From the NCBI GenBank assembly GCA_949296365.1, contig CASFPZ010000003.1, positions 32,733 through 96,732 on the forward strand: a DNA stretch of 64,000 nucleotides. The letters run 5' to 3'. The DNA is from an uncultured Akkermansia sp. (GTDB lineage Bacteria; Verrucomicrobiota; Verrucomicrobiia; Verrucomicrobiales; Akkermansiaceae). The notes under the pieces are model-generated. The model was not told where the DNA came from. It saw only the letters and a program-made list of their open reading frames with translations, and searched no databases. Below are positions 25,034 through 32,653 of the stretch, piece after piece (position 1 is the stretch's first letter; every line of letters begins with the position of its first letter). Made by a program: the position numbers and the translations under genes.

Positions 25034-25480
25034 GTGGCCAAATTACGGAAACGCCAAACGCAATCTTTCAAGATAGTTGCTGTGTAAGAGAAACAAGACC
25101 CTGTAAATGCGGTGATGGGACAGACGTTTTTGTCGGGTTTCCCCGGGCGTTCATCGTCATAGTGATCATGGTTGCGTTGGCGGTTGAAGAACGGTCTGTT
25201 CGTTGGGACCCTTGCTTGACGAAAACAACTGGGGCTCCGATAAAAATGGTTGTGCCGGTCAGTGTTCCTCTCCCCTCTTCGCTATAGAGGTCCTGGGTTG
25301 GATGGCCCTGTCTCGTATTATTTGCGATGTCGTCATCGATTTGTTATTGACGTAGTGTCTCTGGACAATTACATCATATCTGCAAGTTATGGCGAATGCT
25401 GATTCCAAGTGGTTCTCTGGATGAGTTTGGGAAGACGTTCAGCATTGGCAAGTAGAGGCTCAACATTGCGATCGTCAATC
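25034..25480. other. Upstream region of the first Hsp70-ankyrin gene
   Basis: About 450 bases between divergent genes, with no supported protein gene. In-frame codons from 25409 to 25480 precede the Hsp70 start but do not look like coding sequence. A TTGTTATTGACGTA stretch around 25341-25355 recalls TTGTATTGACATTA at 42237-42250 upstream of the second Hsp70 gene, so both may use a similar promoter. ATGCTGA (about 25394) and TCAGCAT (about 25439) form a 7-bp inverted repeat with a wide spacer. Confidence 0.4.
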
Positions 25481-27793
25481 ATGAAGAAATTTACATTGGG
25501 AATTGATTTTGGCACGACGAAGACCTTGGTGTCGTGGTTTAATGAAGAAACGGGGCGTCCTCAGACGGTACATCTGGGAGATGGCAAAGATAGCGTTCCT
25601 ACTGCCGTGTATGTTGATGAAAATGGGGACATGTTGTTTGGGGAAGAGGCTGACGACAATATCGAATTTGGCCCGGAACGGTATCGCCGTGGCTTCAAGA
25701 TGAAGCTGGGGAGGTCTCAACCTGTTTTGTCGGTCCGGCAAGGAGATCGTTATGTCAAGTATACGGCGAAGGATTTGACTCGGGCCTTTTTGGAATACGT
25801 GCTGCATCGGGTTGAAGAAGAGGTCTTCATGGGCAACAAGGTGGGAAAGGTTGTCATCACGTGTCCCGCTCTGTTTTCGCCCATGCAGAGGGAGCAATTG
25901 CGCGAAGCGGCCATGGAGGCGGGAATGGTCGACGTGGAGTTGGCGAGTGAGCCGGAAGCGGCTGGATATGCTTTTTGCAGGCTGTGCCCTGATGGAGCCT
26001 TTCAGGGGAATGCGTTGATTGTTGATTGGGGCGGCGGAACGCTGGATATGGCGTTGGCGTCGCGTGACAAGGAGGTAATTCGTATTGATCGCAAATACAC
26101 GACCGGAGACGAAACGATGGGGGGCGAAGTATTTGATGAGAAATTGTGGAACGAAGTGGTGAGCCGCATAATCAAATTGGGCGGTCCTGACCTGAATCAG
26201 GAAGAGCTTATTGTTCAGGCGATGCAATTTCAAAAAGTGCGGCAGGCCAAAGAGAGGTTGTCCAGCGCGTCTGAGCAGAAAATCCGTTTGAGCAGTTCGC
26301 AAGGGGCATGCCCGAGCTTGTCATTGACGCGAAAAGAATTGGAAGAAGTCATCCGCAAAGATGTCGACAAAGCGGTTGCATTAGCGCAACGTTTAATGAA
26401 AGGGATATCCGGCTTGTCAATGAAGCCGAAATTGTTGCTTCTGGTCGGTGGTACTAGCCAGATTCCTTTGATTGCGTCTCAGATGGAACAAGCGACAGGG
26501 TTAGTTTGCCGCAAGTGGGAGTTGAGGCGCGAGGCGGTCAGTTTGGGCGCTGCCTTGCTGGCGCATCGGAATGTTTTGTCACCACAAAAGACAACGTCTC
26601 CTGATAATGAGAAACTGCCCCAGAAACTTAAGGTGGCTTTAGATAAGCCCTCCTCATCTCCCCAAGTAGTTGCCTCACCCAAGCGGGAACCATCCAAACC
26701 TAAACCGGAACTGCCTCCGCTGGCTGTTGAGGTTTATTTGAATCTCACGGAGATCATGAATGGCTGTACTGTAAGTCAAGTCATTGAAGGTCGCCGTGTT
26801 TCGATTGAGATCCCTGCGTGTACTCTTAGTTTGATATTACCCGCCGGGACTGTGCCGGGAAAGGGATTAATTACTGTTCAGGTGAAATTGCTTCCTGGAA
26901 TCGATATTAATAAAGTACTTTATGAAGGGAGTGGTCTCCCAGTGTTACAGGCTGCGGCTAAGATGGGGAATAGGAATATGGTGAGAACAGCTATTCGATT
27001 GGGAGCGGATGTGAACGCGAATAATGGGAAGGCATTGGTTAGTGCAGCGGCGGAAGGTCATTTGGAAGTAGTGAAGGAATTGTTGAGAAACGGAGCGGAT
27101 GTGAATGCGCGTGATGGGTGGGCATTGAGGAGTGCAGCATCTAATGCTCATTTGGAAGTAGTGAAAGAATTGTTGAGGAGCGGGGCGGATGTGAATGCGC
27201 ATAATGGGAGTGCCTTGGGGAATGCAGCTTACAATGGCCATTTGGAAGTGGTGAAGGAATTGTTGAGAAGCGGGGCGAATGTGAACGCGGGTAATGGGGG
27301 GCCTTTGAGGTGTGCAGCGGAGAAAGGTCATTTGGAAGTAGTGAAGGAATTGTTGAGGAGTGGAGCGAATGTGAATTTGAAAAATTCTAATGGAGATACA
27401 GCCTTGGCGTTGGCCAAAAAGCACTACCATACTGCCATAGTCTCTTATCTTAAAGCACATGGAGCAGTAGATAGCGATTGTTTCATCACGACGGCCATAT
27501 GCGAGCATATCGGGAAACCGGATGATTGTTATGAATTGGAGGTATTGCGAGAGTTCCGAGATTCCTGGTTGCTAAAACAGGTGGATGGAGAGCAACTGGT
27601 GGATGAGTATTACCGTATTGCGCCGCATATCGTGGAGCGAATCAAGGCGTCTGGAGAAGCAGACGAAGTTTATTCAGATTTGTTGGAGCGATATATAGAA
27701 CCGTGCGTGAGGTTGATCGAAGCAGAGAAGCAGGAGCAGTGCTGCGCGTTGTACCAGACGATGGTCGATGAAATGAAGTCGAGATATCTTTGA
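25481..27793 (+). CDS. Hsp70 ATPase - DnaJ-CTD-like - ankyrin - CFI-type domain fusion, copy 1
   Basis: 770 residues, no signal. The Hsp70/actin-type ATPase domain fills 1-380: GIDFGTTKT, EPEAAGYAF, VDWGGGTLDMAL and LLVGGTSQIPLI are the nucleotide-binding motifs. The usual peptide-binding domain is absent. Instead there is a Pro/Lys linker (about 380-415), then a module of about 70 residues (VEVYLNLTEIMNGCTVSQVI, IPACTLSLILPAGTVPGKG) that resembles the C-terminal substrate-binding fold of DnaJ, then six ankyrin repeats (about 485-660), four of them nearly identical 30-residue units. The last about 105 residues (SDCFITTAICEHIGKPDDCYE, VLREFRDSWL, VDEYYRIAPHIVERI) match a C-terminal domain starting with a Cys-Phe-Ile box found at the ends of many bacterial proteins. 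The ORF could start further upstream, but ATG 25481 begins exactly at the Hsp70 motif. Probably a cytoplasmic ATP-driven binding protein; clients unknown. Confidence 0.88.
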   Translation: MKKFTLGIDFGTTKTLVSWFNEETGRPQTVHLGDGKDSVPTAVYVDENGDMLFGEEADDNIEFGPERYRRGFKMKLGRSQPVLSVRQGDRYVKYTAKDLTRAFLEYVLHRVEEEVFMGNKVGKVVITCPALFSPMQREQLREAAMEAGMVDVELASEPEAAGYAFCRLCPDGAFQGNALIVDWGGGTLDMALASRDKEVIRIDRKYTTGDETMGGEVFDEKLWNEVVSRIIKLGGPDLNQEELIVQAMQFQKVRQAKERLSSASEQKIRLSSSQGACPSLSLTRKELEEVIRKDVDKAVALAQRLMKGISGLSMKPKLLLLVGGTSQIPLIASQMEQATGLVCRKWELRREAVSLGAALLAHRNVLSPQKTTSPDNEKLPQKLKVALDKPSSSPQVVASPKREPSKPKPELPPLAVEVYLNLTEIMNGCTVSQVIEGRRVSIEIPACTLSLILPAGTVPGKGLITVQVKLLPGIDINKVLYEGSGLPVLQAAAKMGNRNMVRTAIRLGADVNANNGKALVSAAAEGHLEVVKELLRNGADVNARDGWALRSAASNAHLEVVKELLRSGADVNAHNGSALGNAAYNGHLEVVKELLRSGANVNAGNGGPLRCAAEKGHLEVVKELLRSGANVNLKNSNGDTALALAKKHYHTAIVSYLKAHGAVDSDCFITTAICEHIGKPDDCYELEVLREFRDSWLLKQVDGEQLVDEYYRIAPHIVERIKASGEADEVYSDLLERYIEPCVRLIEAEKQEQCCALYQTMVDEMKSRYL
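27060..27360 (+). repeat. 90-base tandem repeats encoding ankyrin units
   Basis: The phrase CATTTGGAAGTAGTGAA (with small changes) recurs at about 27059, 27149, 27239 and 27329, i.e. every 90 bases, each time within a 30-codon ankyrin unit ending in a GCGGATGTGAA- or GCGAATGTGAA-type phrase. Near identity at DNA level suggests recent expansion by unequal crossing-over or slippage. Confidence 0.85.
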
Positions 27794-28060
27794 CGGGTAT
27801 CGAAACGGAGTAGTGATTCCTGATTGAATGACGGGCGAGGATTGTAGCTCATTAGCGTCCGGTAAAACGGGCGCCGAAAACGGGTGTTCCCTGGGAGATA
27901 TCAACCTCGGCTTCTTTGAGTATTTTACACTACATATGCATGATCCTATTGTGACAGTTCCGAAGAAGAGCCGCGAATGCCTAAGCGCTTCTGCAAGACG
28001 TGACAGGAGCGGCGCAAAGAAGCTTGGAGGGTCACTGATGGCCAGGCGATACAAAGTTGC

Positions 28061-29386
28061 TTAAAAAGCTCGTTGTGAAGAGATTCTTTTGAGGTATTGC
28101 CAGGCGACGGGAATCAGAACTAGGCAGTAGAGAGGATCTGTCAACCAACAGACAGCAGGCGACGCCTTGTAATAAATGACAATGATGTAGATTGATAACA
28201 GGTAAAATCCTAGGCAGCTGAGTTCAATGAAGAATGCTGCCCGAGTACGACCCGTACCTGAGACCGCGCTGAAAAGAACAAAAGCCGGAACAGAAAGTAT
28301 GATGGTGGCGGCCATAGTCTGGATGACAGGAATACAGGCTTGAGCCAACTGAGATTCGTCGGTGTAACATGCGGCTACAAAGCCCGGAAAGCATAGGCAA
28401 AGAACGATAAGAGGGAAGATACACAAAGCGGCTAATTTCATGCAGCGTCGGCAAATAGGGAAGATTTCTCCAGGATTCCCGGCGCCGATGCTGTTACTGA
28501 TCAAAGTACTTGCTGTCGATGAAAATGAACTGATGATGATAAAAAAGACAGCTGACGCGCTTCGCGTGACATTGATTTGGGCTAAAATATCTTCCCCTAA
28601 ATGCTCAACAGCCAAGAAAAACACAAACCACATCGAAACTGAAATGAAATTCTGAATCATCATCCATGATGAAATGGACAAAATGTCTTTAAGTAGTTGT
28701 GGCCTGAATTGGAAAGCATTGGTGAAACCATATTTGTTACGGTCGATTCTCCTCCAGGTGTAGCTGGCAAAAAAGACGAGTGAGATGAGTTCGGAGATTG
28801 ATGAGGCAATGGCTGCTCCGGCTATACCGAGTTCTGGCATACCCCAATTGCCAAAGATGAGCATGTAGTTCAACACGACATTGGCGCTGACCATGATCAA
28901 TGAATTGGATGTCAGGATTTTGGTCTGGGTGATGCCGATGTAAAACGCTCTGAAGATAATGGCGGGAAAGGCAAAGAAAAATCCATAGACTCGCCAGTCT
29001 AGGTAATCGATTGTCGCATGGTAAATCTCTGGAGATTCGACGATGCTTCTCAAGAGCGTAGGTGTCCACAGCCGGGAGATCGTGAACATGATAACGGCAA
29101 TGGCCAACATGAAGAAAATACCTTGTACCGCAATGGTCCCAATTTGATGGTAACGTTTCCCGCCATTGAGGCGGCCAATGATAATTTGCACGCCTATGCC
29201 AAAACCAAAAGCTATGACGAAGAGTGACAGATAATAAACGCCAGCCAATGCGGAAGCGGCAAGTTCAACAACGCCATAGTGCCCCAGGAAAATGGTGTCG
29301 GTAATATTGATCATCTGCTCCATGAGCAGACTGATGAGAATTGGCAAAACTATCGACCAGATGTGCCGTGTCGTGATCTTTTCCAT
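28061..29386 (-). CDS. MATE-family efflux transporter
   Basis: 441-residue inner-membrane transporter with twelve predicted helices in two homologous six-helix halves. MATE proteins export cationic drugs or metabolites in exchange for Na+ or H+. Family signatures are PILISLLMEQMINITDTIFLGHYG at the N-terminus, AFGFGIGVQIIIGRLNGGKR, and in the second half the SSTASTLISNSIGAGNPG segment. The start ATG 29386 gives the usual short cytoplasmic head MEKITTRHIW. The gene is alone, convergent with the Hsp70 fusion and downstream of secDF in the same direction. The 267 bases between it and copy 1 of the Hsp70 gene hold no feature I can support. Confidence 0.93.
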   Translation of the reverse strand: MEKITTRHIWSIVLPILISLLMEQMINITDTIFLGHYGVVELAASALAGVYYLSLFVIAFGFGIGVQIIIGRLNGGKRYHQIGTIAVQGIFFMLAIAVIMFTISRLWTPTLLRSIVESPEIYHATIDYLDWRVYGFFFAFPAIIFRAFYIGITQTKILTSNSLIMVSANVVLNYMLIFGNWGMPELGIAGAAIASSISELISLVFFASYTWRRIDRNKYGFTNAFQFRPQLLKDILSISSWMMIQNFISVSMWFVFFLAVEHLGEDILAQINVTRSASAVFFIIISSFSSTASTLISNSIGAGNPGEIFPICRRCMKLAALCIFPLIVLCLCFPGFVAACYTDESQLAQACIPVIQTMAATIILSVPAFVLFSAVSGTGRTRAAFFIELSCLGFYLLSIYIIVIYYKASPAVCWLTDPLYCLVLIPVAWQYLKRISSQRAF

Positions 29387-29547
29387 ATGCTAAGGCGGTT
29401 CAAACTAACTGCTCGCTTAATGATATGAAAGGGGGGAATGTTTCTCTGTTTTGAAAGATTAATTGTCAATTAATTTGTTAATGATGACAAATTTTGTTGG
29501 GCTTTCGATTTTGCTGAAGCGCAGAGAACATGAGGTTGAGAAACGAT

Positions 29548-29583
29548 AAAAATCCCATGCCCGGTACGTGACCGAACATGGGA
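29548..29583 (-). terminator. Terminator of the secDF gene
   Basis: TCCCATG (29553-29559) and CATGGGA (29577-29583) pair, with an inner CGGT/ACCG stem. On the minus strand the hairpin is followed by TTTTT (complement of 29548-29552). It lies 30 bases after the secDF stop. Confidence 0.85.
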
Positions 29584-29612
29584 GAAGGGAACCTGGCAAA
29601 GTGTTGCGCAGT

Positions 29613-32042
29613 TTAATGCGTCGTATTGCCTAACTCGGCTTCGACCGTGCGCTGGACTTCTTCGTGCAGGCTGTGTTTGCGAGTGAAGAAGAATACGCAA
29701 GCGGGAGCAACGCAGATGGATGCGTAAGTACCGATGAGAATGCCGGAGAAGATTGTGGCAGAGAAGTCTCTCATGGCTGGTCCGCCAAACAGATAGAGAC
29801 AGATGACTGCGCCCAGCGTTGACCCTGAGGTCAAGACTGTTCGAGACAATGTGAAATTGATAGCATCATTCATCATCTCTTTCTCATCTTTACCTGGATC
29901 TGCGTAACGCAACTGTTCTCGGATACGGTCGAAAATAACAATGGTATCGTTGACGGCGTAACCAGCGATGGTCAAGATGGCCCCTACGTGAATGATGTTG
30001 AGTTCTGCCCCTGAGACAATAATGACTCCAAGTACGAGAACAACGTCGTGGACAAGGGCAATGACTGCCGCCACTGCGAATGTCCATTCGAAACGTACGG
30101 CCATATAAATCATAATGCCCACCAAACCTGCCAGGATGGCCCAGAGGGAGGCTGTGAGGAATTCCTCACCGAGAATGGCGCCGACCATGTCGACACTGGG
30201 ACTTGTTGGAGAAATAATCTGCGGCATGTTTTTGGCAATGACATCTTTGATTTTGGCTATGTCATTTTGATCTGCCGCGCAGCGGATGATGATAGAATCG
30301 CCTGTTGGGGTAGAGAACTCTTGTACAGTAGCTGTTTGGGTGAGTTGCTGGCTGGCAACCAACTTTTCTACTTCCTTGAAGTCGCATTGTACTCCGTTGG
30401 GTATGTCGTAGGTGATGGACGTTCCCCCCGTGAAGTCGATGCCCAAACAATCTTCTTTTTTGATGAAGGCTGCGGCAATGCTGCCGATGATGCAGACTAA
30501 CGAAATCCCCAAGAAAATCTTGCGGCGAGACAAGAAATCGATCTTTTTAACATTTTTGAAGAGATTGAGGAATTGCATGTTGTTGAGCAATCCGGTCTTT
30601 TCCATCCAGTGGAACAAGACTCGAGTTACAACGATAGCGCCAATCATCGAGGAAACAATGCCAATGATCAAGGTGACAGAGAACCCTTTGATCGTACCGC
30701 TTGCCATCAAATACAGAATGACTGCTGTAATGAGCGAAGTGATGTTAGAGTCAAAAATGGCCGAGAATGCCTTTTCGTACGATTTGCGTAATGCATAACT
30801 AAAGGTATTGCCTTTTTCCTTCTCTTCACGGAGACGTTCATTAATCAGCACGTTAGAGTCTACTGCCATGCCAAGTGTCAGCACAATACCTGCAATGCCG
30901 GGCAACGTTAAAACAAAACCAAACAAAGACATGAGCCCTAACAGAATCAATCCGTTGATCGTCAATCCGACCATGGCAACAATGCCTGCAAAACGGTAAT
31001 AGAGTGCCACGAGGATAAAACAGACGATCAAACCGGCAACTCCTGCCCATTCGCTCTGCACGAGGGCTGCTTTACCCAGAGATGCCGATACCTGGCGTTC
31101 TTCCAGAATTTTTAGCTCGTTAGAAAGCGGATTGGTGAGGGTTCGGGCTAATTGATACGCTTCCCCGGGCCTGTCAAGACCACTGATGCTGAAATCTTTG
31201 GAAAGGTTATCTTGAACAACTGGCGCACTGATGACCCGCCCGTCAAGGACGATGGCGAGGCGGTCGTGCCCTTTGGTCATTTCTCGGGTAGCATTCCACA
31301 TCTTCTCGGCCCCGTCGTTACTGAGGGTGACGCTAATGTACCCTCTGCGGGATTCGTCTACGAACGCGCTTTTAATGTCTTTGCCTGTCAGCAAGACTCG
31401 TTTAGTTAAGAAAAGCTTCTCATTGATCTTCTTACCTGCTTCGGTGGTGAATTCGTAGTCGTAGAGCTGGTACCCTGGAACGCGTTCAATGCCCTCGCTG
31501 AGAAGTCGATCGTTTTCCGGGTGAACTGGCAGAATTTCCAAGTGGGCTATTTTGGTGATTAGCTCCCGTTGCTCTTTGATTTTTTCCGGATCTGTCTCGG
31601 GAATCTGAATTTGAATTTTGTCCTGACCTTGCGGCATGACTGTGATTTCGTTGGCGCCGGTGGAGTCGAGGCGCTGGCTGATCGTCATGCAAGCTTGTTC
31701 CATTGCTTGGCTTGTCAATGGTTCGGGTTTGCCGTCGATGATGTTGGGCTGAATTTGCAACGTGAATGAAACGCCTCCATCAATGTCGATCCCGTATCGG
31801 ATCCCCTGTGTGAACAGGGAAAAAAGCGAAAAAGTCGAAATCCCCAAAATGAAAAATGTGCCGGCATTTCTCTTGATCTTATCGTCGTCGGAACTCAAAT
31901 ACCAAAAGAAAAGGCCTAAGAGCACAATACCAGCAAAAAAGATAAAAATCGGATCGCTGAAACAATCCTGAATGAAATTCATCACAGGGTTGTTCCCGAA
32001 TAGGGTCCCAGGATCCTGAGTCGATTGAGCCAATAAATTCAT
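29613..32042 (-). CDS. secDF: Fused protein translocase subunit SecDF
   Basis: SecD and SecF in one 809-residue chain; drives late steps of Sec-dependent export using the proton or sodium motive force. SecD part: an extra N-terminal helix (35-53), a second helix, GIDIDGGVSFTLQ, the P1 head with VTLSNDGAEKMW and LAIVLDGRVISAPVV, and the AGIVLTLGMAVDSNVLINERLREE motif in the helix bundle. SecF part starts at about 520 with LGIDFTGGTSITYDIP and has IAGYAVNDTIVIFDRIREQLR. A normal layout for organisms that carry SecDF as one gene. It ends at a strong terminator. Upstream, 113 bases away, is the deaminase gene on the same strand. Confidence 0.96.
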   Translation of the reverse strand: MNLLAQSTQDPGTLFGNNPVMNFIQDCFSDPIFIFFAGIVLLGLFFWYLSSDDDKIKRNAGTFFILGISTFSLFSLFTQGIRYGIDIDGGVSFTLQIQPNIIDGKPEPLTSQAMEQACMTISQRLDSTGANEITVMPQGQDKIQIQIPETDPEKIKEQRELITKIAHLEILPVHPENDRLLSEGIERVPGYQLYDYEFTTEAGKKINEKLFLTKRVLLTGKDIKSAFVDESRRGYISVTLSNDGAEKMWNATREMTKGHDRLAIVLDGRVISAPVVQDNLSKDFSISGLDRPGEAYQLARTLTNPLSNELKILEERQVSASLGKAALVQSEWAGVAGLIVCFILVALYYRFAGIVAMVGLTINGLILLGLMSLFGFVLTLPGIAGIVLTLGMAVDSNVLINERLREEKEKGNTFSYALRKSYEKAFSAIFDSNITSLITAVILYLMASGTIKGFSVTLIIGIVSSMIGAIVVTRVLFHWMEKTGLLNNMQFLNLFKNVKKIDFLSRRKIFLGISLVCIIGSIAAAFIKKEDCLGIDFTGGTSITYDIPNGVQCDFKEVEKLVASQQLTQTATVQEFSTPTGDSIIIRCAADQNDIAKIKDVIAKNMPQIISPTSPSVDMVGAILGEEFLTASLWAILAGLVGIMIYMAVRFEWTFAVAAVIALVHDVVLVLGVIIVSGAELNIIHVGAILTIAGYAVNDTIVIFDRIREQLRYADPGKDEKEMMNDAINFTLSRTVLTSGSTLGAVICLYLFGGPAMRDFSATIFSGILIGTYASICVAPACVFFFTRKHSLHEEVQRTVEAELGNTTH

Positions 32043-32155
32043 GAACAGGTATTAGTTTATAGTACGGGTTGCGATTGTTGCCGTTTTGTCTGTGAGGTCA
32101 AGCGTACTTTGTGTGTTCAGTTGGCATGATGAGTCCGCTTGGTAAGTGAAAACGG

Positions 32156-32620
32156 TTAGCTAATCGTGTTTTGAACGAGTGGAAAATGCTTGGACAACGG
32201 GTAATCTTGAATCTGAATGAGCTCGATCCCGTACATAGCGGCGATGGCTGGCGCTTCCGATTTGGGGTAGGGCTCCGCATAGTAAATGGTCTTGACGCCA
32301 TGGGCGCAGAGCGCCTGCATGCACGAGGTGCAGGGCATGGTTGTGCAGGCAACGATTTTAGCCTCGCCGCGCCGGATGAGGCTGCAGAGGTTGATTTCGG
32401 CATGCAACATGTACTTCTGCCGCTCGTCGCGGTTTTGCCAAAAATTGTCCTTGGCTTTGAACCCGGGGTAAAGGCCGTTGTAAGCTGTGCCGATGACCCG
32501 GTTGTCGGCGTCGAGGGCGGCGGCTCCGACTTTGCGGTAGGGATCTTCGGATCGCAGAGCGGCGGCATGAGCCAGTGTCATGACATATTGCGGAATAGGA
32601 AGGCGTTGGTGCTGCTCCAT
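32156..32620 (-). CDS. dCMP/cytidine deaminase family protein (ComEB-like)
   Basis: Zinc-dependent deaminase, most likely dCMP deaminase, making dUMP for thymidylate synthesis. The zinc site is intact: MLHAEINLC gives the His-Ala-Glu with the catalytic Glu, and TTMPCTSCMQAL gives the Pro-Cys-x-x-Cys ligands. The DPYRKVGAAALDADNRVIGTAYNGLYPG segment is the conserved substrate-binding region of this family. I chose ATG 32620; an in-frame TTG at 32653 abuts the previous stop and would add eleven residues without family similarity. The acyltransferase fusion gene ends at 32654, so the two are likely one transcription unit. Confidence 0.88.
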   Translation of the reverse strand: MEQHQRLPIPQYVMTLAHAAALRSEDPYRKVGAAALDADNRVIGTAYNGLYPGFKAKDNFWQNRDERQKYMLHAEINLCSLIRRGEAKIVACTTMPCTSCMQALCAHGVKTIYYAEPYPKSEAPAIAAMYGIELIQIQDYPLSKHFPLVQNTIS

Positions 32621-32653
32621 AACTGAGTGTCTTATGAAAATAATGGTGAACAA

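Noticed and set aside
27842..28060. Possible recombination site or small gene between the first Hsp70 gene and the MATE gene
   Set aside because: GC-rich short repeats were seen but no clear symmetry, attachment-site core or coding signal.
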